A DNA stretch of 64,000 bases, taken from the NCBI GenBank assembly GCA_009760855.2, contig WPIO01000012.1, positions 6,445,501 through 6,509,500 on the forward strand. Direction: 5' to 3'. This document shows, piece after piece, positions 27,201 through 58,721 of this stretch (position 1 is the first letter of the stretch; every line of letters begins with the position of its first letter). The notes below the pieces were generated by a model. That model ran no database searches, was not told the origin of the DNA, and was given only the letters and a program-made list of their open reading frames with translations. The DNA comes from Cristatella mucedo (Eukaryota > Bryozoa > Phylactolaemata > Cristatellidae). The translations under genes and the position numbers were made by a program.

Positions 27201-27999
27201 TACTAAAGCATGTCCAGGCAAGCGTCTGCTGAGGCTCGTGAGTTAGGGTTCGCAAGTCAGGTAGTGCTCATAAAACACACCCCGGTACCAGAACCGGCTG
27301 CGGCGTCACACTAACATCTGCATCGTTACTTACCGCAAGACTAGACCTTCTGCTTAATCGAGTGCTAATTTTACTAACCACTACATACATTCTCCCGATA
27401 TAGCGGCTGCTAATTTCTGTAACCTTGTGGTGATAAAGCTGATGTTAAGCGTGGAGCTCTCGCCTCTTTTCGCAATAAGTAGTTAGTTGTAAGCCGCACT
27501 ATACTTAAGACGCTTTCGAAATTACCGTTGTAAGTGAGACATCGCTGTTTGCACCTCTGACTAAGGGACACGTCAGCCAGCGACCAAACACAGCCAGCGA
27601 CCAAACAGCGATCAAACGACTCAAGCGCTCTTCTCCGCCCTCTTTTTCAAGCCCGTTTCTCTTAAACTAAGCATTACATTTGTCCCCCAGGGTAAACGTA
27701 TCACTATTCCAATAGAACCCGTACCATCATTTCTCCTATGAGGTATGCAGACATGTTGCTTCCATTTAAAAAGTTTTGTAAATATATCAGTGGTTACCGG
27801 AAAAGTCCCGGTCCCGCTGAAAACACTTATCTTCTCTCATTCTTATTTTATATACTTGAATAAGTGGTGGTCAGAAGCTTAATGACTACATCAGCTCATC
27901 AGATCTTGCTTGAAAACTATTAGACAGAAAAAAAGCTTTAGGTTTAAAGGAACTTTAAAAGCAATCTGATTAAAGCAAGACCTCTCTGATAATGCTCCT

Positions 28000-28550
28000 A
28001 GATATCTCAGCAGCATGTGACACAGGTGATAACCAAATATTTTTAGAGCATCTCTCGATACGCCAAGCTATGCTAAACTGGGTTATATCCTACGCCAGTG
28101 AGAAATATCGGAATATTAATGTAAATGGCTTGCAGTTGATGCAAAAACCGTGCACATAGGCTTGCCTATTTTGAAGGTCAAAACTACCACTTTATATTAT
28201 TCTCAGCAACCTGCACTTGCTCTAAATGAACCGATGCATCTTCTTTGAGTTCTGTCCTTTGAGTTCTGTCACCGCTAATTTCCTTATTCTCTTGCTCCAA
28301 AATAGCTATCAGCAAAATTTTCTACTCATGCTAGGCATCGTACTACCCACTTTTCTGACTAAAGTCGTTTAGCTGTGCCTCTAACCAACTTCAAATCCTT
28401 TAGATGCTTCGTGCAGTTTATATGCTCCAAAAGCCCGGAACTCACTCTCGACTGACGTCGCAACATGGCCTGACCTGAAGACATTTGAAAAGAAGCTAAA
28501 ACTCACCTGATTCTACCAATATGTGTTGGGTTCATGGGAATTGTCTTCTG
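28000..28550 (+). mobile_element. L2-type LINE relic
   Basis: Readable pieces are MLLDISAACDTGDNQIFLEH near 27990 and, near 28370-28500, SFRC..., KSPELTLD and the GACATTTGAAAAGAAGCTAA stretch that ends L2-A ORF2. Confidence 0.65.
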
Positions 28551-28984
28551 TGTGTTAATATGTAAACAGATGAAAAAGATAAAGGAGGGGGAGTTATCAT
28601 CCATAAACGTGGGATTTATCATCCCAGTTTAATAATCAGGCACATAACCAGAACCAATATAAAGATCGCCATGCTATCCAGCTAGCATTAACTATCTTTT
28701 GATGTGGAATGACCTTCTGACGTCATTGGAGAGTCAAGGTCACAGTCTGTGGCTGAATTCCAAGCATGCCAATCTAGAAAAATTGACAGATTCAATACTA
28801 TGCATTATAAAATTCGTCAAACCCCTCAAAATATGCAGGGCAAGTTGGTTATGATGGACTAGCCAAAAAATGAAAAATTAATAATGAAATTTAAGTATGA
28901 TTAATGTAGAACGTTCAAGGGCGTTTGAGGACATTCATAATGATACTTAACGAACCGAAATAAGAAGTAAAACGATGTAGTGGT

Positions 28985-29105
28985 GCAAAAGCTGAGATGA
29001 ACTCAACATTTTAAATTTCACGTTGATCCGTGCTTTATTGGCCGAGTTATGATATTTATGAGGCAAAAAGGTACGCTGTAAATGAAGTTGTTTCAGAGGC
29101 GCCAT
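28985..29105 (+). repeat. Unassigned interspersed repeat, partial copy
   Basis: AATTTCACGTTGATCCGTGC and GGCCGAGTTATGATATTTAT align by eye with AATTTCACTCCGATGCGTAA and AACCGAGTTATGGAATTTAC at about 13830-13880. Confidence 0.5.
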
Positions 29106-29195
29106 CTGCCTGCACCTGAAGTCGAAGTTGGCCGGGAAACGCTAACCATGCTCGCCTAAGTCCCAATCCCCCATATCGGCCACCCCCCCAGAGGC

Positions 29196-29505
29196 ATGGG
29201 ATTAGCTTCTTACACTCGAGCTGTTACATGGTTGCTAACCAAAGACCAAGGGCTACTTGTCGACGACCACGTTGTCAAGGAAAAGCTAACAGCATTTCTT
29301 GAGACCGAGACATTGATGAATCCTTGCTTCTGCGGCCACGTATCTGTGACTACACCCCTAACTATGCTATTAATTTTGTTTGTTTGTCAAGCATGATTTT
29401 ACTCACCATTCAATTGCATTTCCATTTGCAGCAAATGTAAAGCGCCTAGAGAGAGATTTGAGTTCTCTGAGGGCGCTTTATCAAGTGTATTATTATAATT
29501 AAATG
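29196..29505 (+). mobile_element. L2 LINE: endonuclease piece fused to 3' tail
   Basis: KDQGLLVDDHVVKEKLTAFL followed by ETETLM matches the start of the endonuclease domain at 24571. It is followed almost at once by the L2-A 3' end (GTAAAGCGCCTAGAGAGAGA, GGGCGCTTTATCAAG, ATT tail), so nearly the whole ORF is deleted. Confidence 0.75.
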
Positions 29506-30284
29506 TTTACATTTTTAATATTTTGGAGGTATGTTCTATCGCATTCGCTATACATGAGCTGTTTCGTGCGAAAGAAGTGGTGGAATGGTGCTCTTAGTTA
29601 ATATATGATATTACACTGCATCGGAAAGTCATATATGTGCCAAGTCCATCTCTGCAGCCAAGAGAGGCGAAGATCGGGGATACTGTACGTATTCCAACTC
29701 GACTTAACAGCAGCAGCTTTTATACCCATGAAATTAGCTTAAAATGCGGCAGTCCAGCTGTGCCTACACGACTGGTTGGAAACCATGAACACCCTTTCAA
29801 CCTATATGATAGCCTATAAATATATCACACAATTTCCTAGTCTGCGTTTTTCAGCCTCTGGATCTCTCTAGGACTTCGATCACTGCTTTTCTAGCGATTG
29901 CTGTTACTCCAGGCTCTAAACGCCACAATTCTTCGTCCGCTAAAAAGAAGCTTTCGTTAAGGTAACGCAACATCATAGCAAAAGTACATTAATAACTTGG
30001 TAAGGAATTTTAATTCTAGATGTAGTTGGGTTGGTCGATTTCCGGCACGATGCCACAAGACTCCCGCACATTCGTGCCGTTTGCTAGCGGCCGAAGGCTG
30101 TTTTCGGCCGCTAGTAATATGGCTGCCAAGGGATACCGTAATAAGACCTCTCGACCATTAGTCCAGTAGTTGCAAGGCGCTATTAAAAGCTAATCAGAAC
30201 AAATTTGCAAAATTACAACTTTTTTTAACAATTGCTCTTTACTTTACATCAGGCTTGTCTATTGCCCAATATCTGGGTTTCCGC

Positions 30285-30362
30285 TCAACGATCTTTTGCT
30301 GCAAATGTAACGTGCCTAGAAAGAGATTTGAGCTCTGAGGGCGCTATAAAAACATTATTATC
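30285..30362 (+). mobile_element. L2-A LINE 3' tail
   Basis: GCAAATGTAACGTGCCTAGA, then GAGCTCTGAGGGCGCTATAA and a short ATT run. Confidence 0.7.
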
Positions 30363-31264
30363 ATAACGATCGATTCGTCAAAAGGCGAGCCACGTTTTGA
30401 ACCCAGCATAACTAATGAAATCACTACAGAAAGACATCTTCCATCTAGTACCATAAGGAACTCGAAACCAACAACAATGTTCCGACGTACTACCTCAAGA
30501 CTCGGCGATGCATTCTTCTGTTTGCCATGTCCCAGAGATAGGACTCATCGCGGAATTCTTTTATTACGAGTCGGTCTCCTTTCCTGCTGCAAATTCTGGC
30601 AGTAATTTTCTAGCTGCTCCTCTCTACTACCTTAATTTCAGCAACATTGCTCACTTTTTCGGTTGCATTAGATACCCATTACATTACAGCAATATATGGC
30701 TCAACGGACTAGTTACATTTGGTTGCACGCGAAGATTTAAACTGACTGCTTAAAGGGGAGCAAACGGTCTTCTGCTCTCACCTCGCGATTTACAGTGCTC
30801 AGTTGCCGGTGCGTTAATTACAACACACCGCAGCATACATTTTGCCGCATCACCTGTTACCTTTGTATAAATCCAAGAGCTACTGACAGGGCTTGCTATT
30901 GCTTTATGAGAAGCAAGTTGTTCGGTGTCTGTTTCTTAAGCATTAAGACTCGGAAAAGGTTTATCGAGGAGACAATTAGGAGGCAGACGCTGCCCTCATT
31001 TGCTCGTATCGCTATTGCTTCTCTTGACTAGTTCCGGGTGGTACCTTAGGCCACAGATTGCTTATCCGGGACCGAAGGCAGCAATGCGACCTCTTATTTA
31101 ATGAAATACTAATCAAATGGCTACGTGGCCTGGGCAGGAATTCACATTTTGAATTATAGTTTGTGTCGCAGGTGCAGGGTTAAACCAACTGGAAAGGTTC
31201 ATGTAGTTAGTCCTTTGTGGCTTTTGCTTGTGCAATTGTGTCTTGTCTCACGAACTAATTGACA

Positions 31265-31335
31265 GGCTTCTTTTCCAGCGTATGACAAGTGCTTAGACAG
31301 AGGTTTGAGTCTCCCAAGGTACTATACAAATATTT
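31265..31335 (+). mobile_element. L2-A LINE 3' tail, diverged
   Basis: CAAGTGCTTAGACAGAGGTT, then GAGTCTCCCAAGGTACTATA. Confidence 0.5.
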
Positions 31336-31507
31336 CTCTGCCCTTTGGATTTTCTACAGTTCGTCTGCATTCTGCCATCACATCGATACAGAAACCACTC
31401 TACAACAGGCAATGCTAAGCCTATTACTTAAGGTTCTAAAATATTGCCTTGCCGCAATCGCATTTCTCAAACCATCCAGTTATACCCTGCCATTAAATGG
31501 GGATAGC

Positions 31508-31513
31508 TTTAAT
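31508..31513 (-). promoter_or_regulatory. Candidate SUGT1 poly(A) signal (ATTAAA)
   Basis: An ATTAAA hexamer on the minus strand lies about 370 nt downstream of the SUGT1 stop. I saw no AATAAA nearer on that strand. It is position-plausible only. Confidence 0.25.
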
Positions 31514-31881
31514 TAATAAAGGACATTTGCACGAATTAGCCAGGCTTATGCACAGCCTTGTATTTCAAAATAAGCATGGGAAGGCATTCATTGCTGTAAT
31601 GCATGCTAGGCAAAAAAGCCTAAGGCCTTGAATGAGCGGGAAGATGGATAACTATCAGAGGTGACCGGATGGCTAAGGCATTAATTATGGCACGTGTTCT
31701 AATTGATCTATATGTATTCATAGCAGGGTGTTCTTGGGGCCGATTTACAAAAGCACTGCCTGTTCAAGCACTGTTCGCATGTGTCAGTCTCGAAAAGTTA
31801 AGCACGGAAAAAGGGCAAAAGTTTCGTGCATCACGTGAGCTACAGCATAAACGTGGTCACGCATAGTTACTACTGCAAGAG

Positions 31882-52729
<20,848 letters not shown>

Positions 52730-52959
52730 GACTTGGAAGAACTAAGAACATTCTAGCGTGTTACTAGGCAATTGTACTTTAGCAGTAGTTATGATAAAAA
52801 GATCACCGCATTGCTGACTGAGAATAACATAATTGAATTTTAGTTGCGTAAATTACTTACTTATTCTTACTTTTAAAATGATTTTGCGACCCCAGACTAC
52901 AAAAGCAGTTATGCCGGAAAAGGGCTGGCATATATACATGTTGAGCTCCCCTTATCTCT

Positions 52960-54005
52960 CCCGGGGCTTGCACGGCACTGCAATGGTTCGAGTCCTATAT
53001 CAGTGGGAGAATCAAGAGTATTGATGTGAACGGACTAAGGTAATCTGAAGAACCTATTGAAGTAGGCATACCTCAGGGGTCTGCTCGGTCCACTTATACT
53101 CTCCTCAATAACGATGTGATCGCCAAGCACAGTCTGGGCTTTCACTTCTATGCATATGGTTGTACCTTTTCTTTGATCCCTCCCCAGCCTTCCAGCTATA
53201 GAATTCTCCACACACCCTTGCTGCATGTATTGCTGAAATCCGAGCAAGGACGGCAGCAAATATCAAATTAAATGACAGCACAACCAACTTACTAGTTACG
53301 GGCGAAACAAGTGTGACCCGACCCAGAAACTTGAAATAGTCACTCTAAAAAATCAGCTCTACCAGCGTATCTCCTATTGGATCTGCATAAAATCGAGGTG
53401 TCTTGTTTCAAAGTGACCTTTCACTAGGTGCCTACATCAGCACCACAGTAAAGTCTACCTACTTTCACCTACATAAGTGCTAAAATTTGGGCTTGGTTAG
53501 ACAGTGATACTACGTCCAAATTAATCCATGCATTTGTGGCATTCCATCTCGACTTTTGTAACTTGCTGCTTGCTTGCCTACCAGCATGTGCAATCAGGGC
53601 TTACTGCAAAACTCTGCAGCTAGGCTTGTCTGTCGTGAGCTTCGAAGTTGCCACATCACACCACTTATCGCCGACCTGCATTGGTTCCCATTCAAGCAGT
53701 GTATCGACTTCAAGGGTCTGTCACTCAATTTATGTCCCTTCACTCTCTGGCTCACACTACCTATCAGAACTACTTCCCCACCAGGCCAAGCGTTCAAATC
53801 ACTTGCTCTTCTGATTCAAATCGTATAGCTATACCCCACTGGCATCCCCACCGACTCGACGAAATTTAAAAATAAGCTTAAAATGCCTGTTTGTCACAGC
53901 TTTTAGTGGGTCCTTGTGATACGTCCTTCGTGTGCTTCACCGTGCTGACACTGCATGCTACCAGTGACTATGTTTTACATGCTGACTGTGGATGTCACCT
54001 CTAAC
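52960..54005 (+). mobile_element. L2-A LINE fragment upstream of SUGT1 start
   Basis: CACGGCACTGCAATGGTTCG and AGTATTGATGTGAACGGAC are RT-region motifs. Further on, ACCACTTATCGCCGACCTGC and CCCCACCAGGCCAAGCG are C-terminal motifs. It is frameshifted and lies about 230 bp upstream of the SUGT1 ATG. Confidence 0.85.
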
Positions 54006-54085
54006 CTTAATAATAGAAATATTAATACATTTAATATAACACCCTCAGAGAACTCAATCTCTATCAAGGTTTTTTAGATTTGCTG
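54006..54085 (-). mobile_element. L2-A LINE 3' tail, inverted
   Basis: (AAT)n-like run, then CACCCTCAGAGAACTCAATC and TCTATCAAGG, directly abutting the plus-strand copy. Confidence 0.65.
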
Positions 54086-54479
54086 CAGAGGTACCATGGC
54101 TGACGGGGCTATACACATTTATTATTACTATCATTAGATCGCCTTAAGTGAGGCTGCAGCCTTGCTGCCCATTTACTTACTACAAATGTGGTTGTGTTTT
54201 GTTTGTGTGAGGGGTAGGCAAGGGGAGGATGTGGAAAGGTAATGGTGAGGCAAAGTTGGTGGGCAGGGAGAAGAGTAATGGAGGTCATTTTTCAGACTTT
54301 GTCAGCTTCAGGCTATGGCCTAAGAAACCTGGAAGTATGGACAGCCAAAGTGCTCCAGAAACAAGCTTACAGATTGACTAGTGGTGCAACCTAATGTTGC
54401 CACCGAGTAAAGAAGACAACAACTTGTCAGCTTCACTGCAAGCTATGGACTGTGACCAGGCTTCCAAAACGGGATACGT
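54086..54479. other. Intergenic, no gene seen
   Basis: No recognisable feature. Confidence 0.4.
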
Positions 54480-54922
54480 AAGACAGATCAAGAGAATAGA
54501 GGGATTAAATAATGAATGACAGTCTTCAAATCGATCGTTTCATGATGGATAGCCAATGCAAGTATGTGAAAAGTGGTGTAATTTGGCAGTTGCAATGCTC
54601 ACAACAGAAAAGCATAGGAGCAGTTTTGCATAACCGTATGCATCGGAGTTACAGATCAAGAGCTGCTATTTAGAGTCAATAGGCTCACTTTTTAATACCA
54701 GTAATTTGTTATGGTTTTTTGACAGTAACAGAAAGTCATGTCTGGCGGCCAAGTATCCTTGCAATTTCTGCTTGACCCTTCCGCTGTTTCAAGTCTCTTG
54801 TCTATACAGAGCACGCTAAAATATAAGAGTAATCTTTCAAAAATCTGCAGTGTCAAAAAGCATAATAATAATAATAATGCACTTGAGAAAGCGCCCTCAG
54901 AGAACTCAATCTCTTGGTAGGC
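54480..54922 (-). mobile_element. L2-A LINE pieces
   Basis: 54540-54620 (AGTGGTGTAATTTGGCAGTT, GCAATGCTCACAAC) is the reverse complement of the CHITPLL region. 54862-54922 is (AAT)n plus GCGCCCTCAGAGAACTCAAT. The intervening stretch is unassigned. Confidence 0.6.
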
Positions 54923-56284
54923 CTCAGAATCTGAGAGCACGAGGTGTTTTTATAATCAACACCAATTATTGGCCTGGATGCTAATGGTGAGCCTGCTGTT
55001 TTGTAATAGTTTAAGCTATTCGACATCTTGGCTAGTAATCATGGCACATTACATGATAATGTTAAGCACGTGATGTGAGTGCATATCTCAGCCTAAGTAC
55101 TGTCTGCCGGTTCTAGGCTGACCCCCTGACCACGGCTAGCCAATCGGAGCACAGCATTCCTCAGCTGCAGCCGAGGGACAGTTCTGGTTAGCTTTAACGT
55201 CTGTACTCAAGTTGATTAATAAGCGTTGTTGAGTGCTGTGGCGGCTGAGTGCTCCAAGTCGTTTGCTGTTTAGCAAGATGCTCAGGCTTCACAACACTAA
55301 AAGACAAGCATTAAAATACCTGTAAAAGCCGTAAGTAACATGAGCCTCTGAACTTTAGGGTTGTGGTAGTTTCCCAACCTGTCAAAAGTGTCCAGACTGC
55401 CCGGCTTGCAGCCCAACTCACCCGGCATCACTAAATCTCTCCGATTCAATCATGCCATTATTTTCTTGACAAGGGCATACACGTATCAGTATGCATGCAA
55501 TTAGTGTTCATTTGAAGAAGCATTTTTTTGGCATTCTTAAAAGTGAATTTTAGCTAGCGCTGTTCATAAATGACATTAGGACCTCACTTATTTATGAATA
55601 TCCAGTGGTGGTATTGTATAGCGATAGCGGCTTCATGGTTGTCGAGTGTAAGCATTGGGGCTCTAGAACCGGGTGAATGGCTTGGGGTTATATGATGCAC
55701 ATCTTTGCAAGAATTCTGCTAACCACCATGACCTTTATTCGTTGAATATCGTATATAACTCGTGAGTGAGACCTGAGCATGTTGGATTAGCCTTTCACGT
55801 CAGCTCGGAAACCCAGCTAATGCTAATTCGTGCCTTGTTTAATTATGGCAGCAGCCTCTTTTGTAACTGCTTAGTGGTGAACACCCGAAATTGTGGGCAA
55901 AAATGCTAGTAGCATGAGTGTAGTCTACCATTGAGGAGGTTTCTCATGTGCTATTTTCGTTTGAAGTTTTCCACTAATATATGTATACATGTATATATAC
56001 ATAGTTGCTGTGCTGGTGAGAAAGCAAGAACTTCTTGCAACGAGTGGTGCAACAGAAACTATGCTTTGTGATACACATTTGGCTATAACAACAGGACAGG
56101 CCACTGCGACCTAAATCACTACAACACCGAAGAAACCTGTAGGTGCTAGTCCTGAATCTAGCCTTCCTCTCTCAAAAAGCAGAAACCAAAATGAACCGAA
56201 TGGTTTTGAGATTAGGGCTAGTATTAGAGGCAGCAGCCAACTATAAAAGAGCCTCAGTAGAAAAATGTTGAAACAAATGTAGAC
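54923..56284. other. Intergenic, no gene seen
   Basis: Contains an AT-rich near-palindrome TATATGTATACATGTATATA near 55978-56000. Nothing else is recognised. Confidence 0.5.
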
Positions 56285-57178
56285 TAGTAGCTAACAGCTG
56301 CTGCAGGTAGAGCAGCCAGCAGCAGAGCAGCAGCCAGCAGTAGTGCAGCAGCAGAGCAGCCAGCAGCAGAGCAGCCAGCAGCAGAGCAGCAGCAGCAGAG
56401 CAGCCAGCAGCAGAGCAGCCAGCAGCAGAGCAGCAGCAGCAGAGCAGCCAGCAGCAGCAGAGCAGCAGCCAGCAGTAGTGCAGCAGCAGAGCAGCCAGCA
56501 GCAGAGCAGCCAGCAGCAGAGCAGCAGCAGCAGAGCGGAGCGGCAGCAGCAGCAGCAGAGCAGCAGCCAGCAGTAGTGCAGCAGCAGAGCAGCCAGCAGC
56601 AGAGCAGCAGCAGCAGAGCAGCCAGCAGGAGAGCAGCAGAGCAGTCAAGAGAGCAACAGCAGCAGAGCAACCAGCAGCAGAGCAGCCAGCAGCAGCAGCA
56701 GAGCAGCAGCAGCAGCAGCAGAGCAGCAGCCAGCAGTAGTGCAGCAGCAGAGCAGCCAGCAGCAGAGCGGCAGCCAGTAATAGTGCAGCAGCAGAGCAGC
56801 CAGCAGCAGAGCAGCCAGCAGCAGAGCAGTCAAGAGAGCAACAGCAGCAGAGCAACCAGCAGCAGCCAGCAGCAGAGCAGTCAAGAGAGCAGCAGAGCAG
56901 CCAACAACAGAGCAGCCAGCAGCAGATCAGTCAAGAGAGCAACAGCAGCAGAGCAGCCAACAACAGAGCAGCCAGCAGCAGAGCAGCCAGCAGCAGAGCA
57001 GCAGCAGCAGAGCAGCAGCAGCAGAGCAGCAGCAGCAGAGCAGCCAGCAGCAGAGCAGTCAAGAGAGCAACAGCAGCAGAGCAACCAGCAGCAGCAGAGC
57101 AGTCAAGAGAGCAACAGCAGCAGAGCAACCAGCAGCAGAGCAGTCAAGAGAGCAGCAGAGCAGTCAGCAGCAGTGAGC
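56285..57178 (+). repeat. CAG/CCAGCAG complex satellite
   Basis: About 0.9 kb is built from GCAGCAGAGCAGCC-type units, with interspersed higher-order blocks containing GTCAAGAGAGCAACAGCAGC (about 56643, 56827, 56879, 56929, 57058, 57103). Because CAG/GCA runs contain no stops, long reading frames of Q/S/R or A/L/C exist on both strands. None starts or ends like a gene. Confidence 0.9.
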
Positions 57179-57239
57179 GCATTTGCATTGGTGTCCCAGG
57201 TTCATGGCACGCCTCAGCTATCACACTCTTGACTATGAG

Positions 57240-57550
57240 CTAATGGTTTCAGTTTCCCAGATACAACTGCAGAAACACGATTCTGCCAGTGCCGACACCG
57301 AGATGCCGTTTGCATGCACTGGCTGTGCACTTTGTGCATCCTATATTAGCCAGGGAGAATGGCATCGGCTCGTGCACAGGACCGACAAACCATATGCGTG
57401 CTCGAAGTGAAACCAATCGAACCGTTGAAAGAAGGAGCTGCACAAGGGTGAGGGTATTCACACGGATACAGCCAGCAATGTCGGCTTGAATCAGGTATCT
57501 TGGTTGTCCGAGTGTGGTGGTCACCTGGCCCCACAAGGATTTTTACTGAT
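57240..57550 (+). pseudogene. Decayed C2H2 zinc-finger segment
   Basis: In the frame through 57303 the translation MPFACTGCALCASYISQGEW continues HRLVHRTDKPYACSK. It has the exact spacing C-x2-C-x12-H-x3-H followed by a T-x-KPY.C linker. A preceding LQKH and a following KKELHKGEGIHTD look like parts of neighbouring fingers. The next finger's second Cys codon is TGA (57408-57410), and more stops follow. I read it as a piece of a zinc-finger array that has lost function, lying between the CAG satellite and the ENDOV 3' end. It could instead be a single exon, but no convincing splice sites flank it. Confidence 0.5.
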
Positions 57551-57763
57551 GCGCTAAATCAAGAGAGTGAAATCCCAACAGCTGCTCGTCCAGCAGCCAC
57601 ACTCGTGTAGTAGTTATCATAGTGACGGCAGCAATGCTTTTGCTGATGCCCCGACAGTGTTGCCTGACTGCAGCCCCCATGCTGCAACAGAACTAGGTCA
57701 TGGTGGAAACTCTGCAAGACTACCAGAACATAGCCACGGTCCTTCTACATGCTGAAAGCAATG

Positions 57764-57769
57764 TTTATT
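57764..57769 (-). promoter_or_regulatory. Candidate ENDOV poly(A) signal (AATAAA)
   Basis: A minus-strand AATAAA lies about 630 nt beyond the ENDOV stop, the nearest canonical hexamer I could find on that strand. It implies a 3' UTR running to about 57.75 kb. Confidence 0.35.
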
Positions 57770-58397
57770 CCCCTCAGCCCCACCGAGCCATCGAAACTAT
57801 GCTGGAAGACATGCCAGGCAAGGCACACAGCAGTACTTTACGAGTCGACTCACGATAATAAACAAGCTAGCTTTACTGAGCAAATAATGCAATAAATCAA
57901 TAGCATACATGCCAGTCATTGGCAGTGACTCTGGAGCAGTTGGCAGCTGTGAAACTTCAGCTGCCAAGCATTCCACTGCTGCTTGAAGACAGTCTTCTGC
58001 AGCCGTCCAAAGCAAGGTTGTGTCTCTTCTCAACCCGTTTGAGTGTGCCCGGCGAATGACTGCCACCGCAAGTCTGGGCAGTCGGTGGCGACCCACAGAC
58101 GACTGCCGCTAACATGCTGCATGACCTAGCAACCATGCAGCCTGATATAACTGCCGCAATATTGTGAAGCGATGCAAGGGCAGATTGGAAGTGGAAGCAG
58201 TCGGAAGAAGAGAGCAGGCGGCATGGCTGCTGCCCAGGTGCCACAAACCCTTAGATCCTGCATAGGTATGCACCATCGCTGGGGTTGAGAGCTCACCAGC
58301 AGAACCTTATCAAACTTACCCAGCCAGGGACAAGGCCGTGCTGCCGTGAATGGCAGATGTTTTTATCGAGTGAGTGAGTGCCGTCAGACCGGCTGGC

Positions 58398-58721
58398 CTA
58401 CTGCAGGGTGGTGGCAGTGGCAGCAGCAGTGCTGGCGGTTACTACAGCACTGCTTCCTAGTCCAGGGGTCACGGTCGATGGGGGCCACTTCTCACGCAGG
58501 TACTTGCGTGAACGAATGTCAGCCTGCCGCACAGGTTCGGGAATGCGATACTGGGACATCGAGTGGACGACCCACACTGAGGTCTCCAGTGATATGCCGT
58601 GGCCGACCGATACGTAGACAGGATTCTTTATCTTGGGCGAAGTTCTCAGTTGAGCTCCCACCACTGTGCATGTCTGATCCAAGAGTGCAACTGCACAATC
58701 TTGTTCGACACCGGCAGGTGC
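58398..58721 (-). CDS. ENDOV: ENDOV terminal coding exon
   Basis: One hundred and seven codons plus TAG follow acceptor CGATGCAG. Motifs are [34 protein letters not shown] and [20 protein letters not shown]. After REKW comes a poorly conserved Pro/Ser then Ala/Thr-rich tail of about 28 residues, which could instead be removed by an unseen intron. The upstream intron (58722-61909) carries SINE and LINE pieces. Confidence 0.93.
   Translation of the reverse strand, partial: APAGVEQDCAVALLDQTCTVVGAQLRTSPKIKNPVYVSVGHGISLETSVWVVHSMSQYRIPEPVRQADIRSRKYLREKWPPSTVTPGLGSSAVVTASTAAATATTLQ

Noticed and set aside
30508-30753. Plus-strand frame with NIWLNGLVTFG, faintly like a nidogen (NIDO) domain
   Set aside because: Only about ten residues resemble the family, no further exons or splice support nearby.
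56241-57232. Long frames on both strands across the CAG array (up to 218 codons)
   Set aside because: Stop-free trinucleotide repeat composition; frames differ along the array and lack non-repeat coding flanks.
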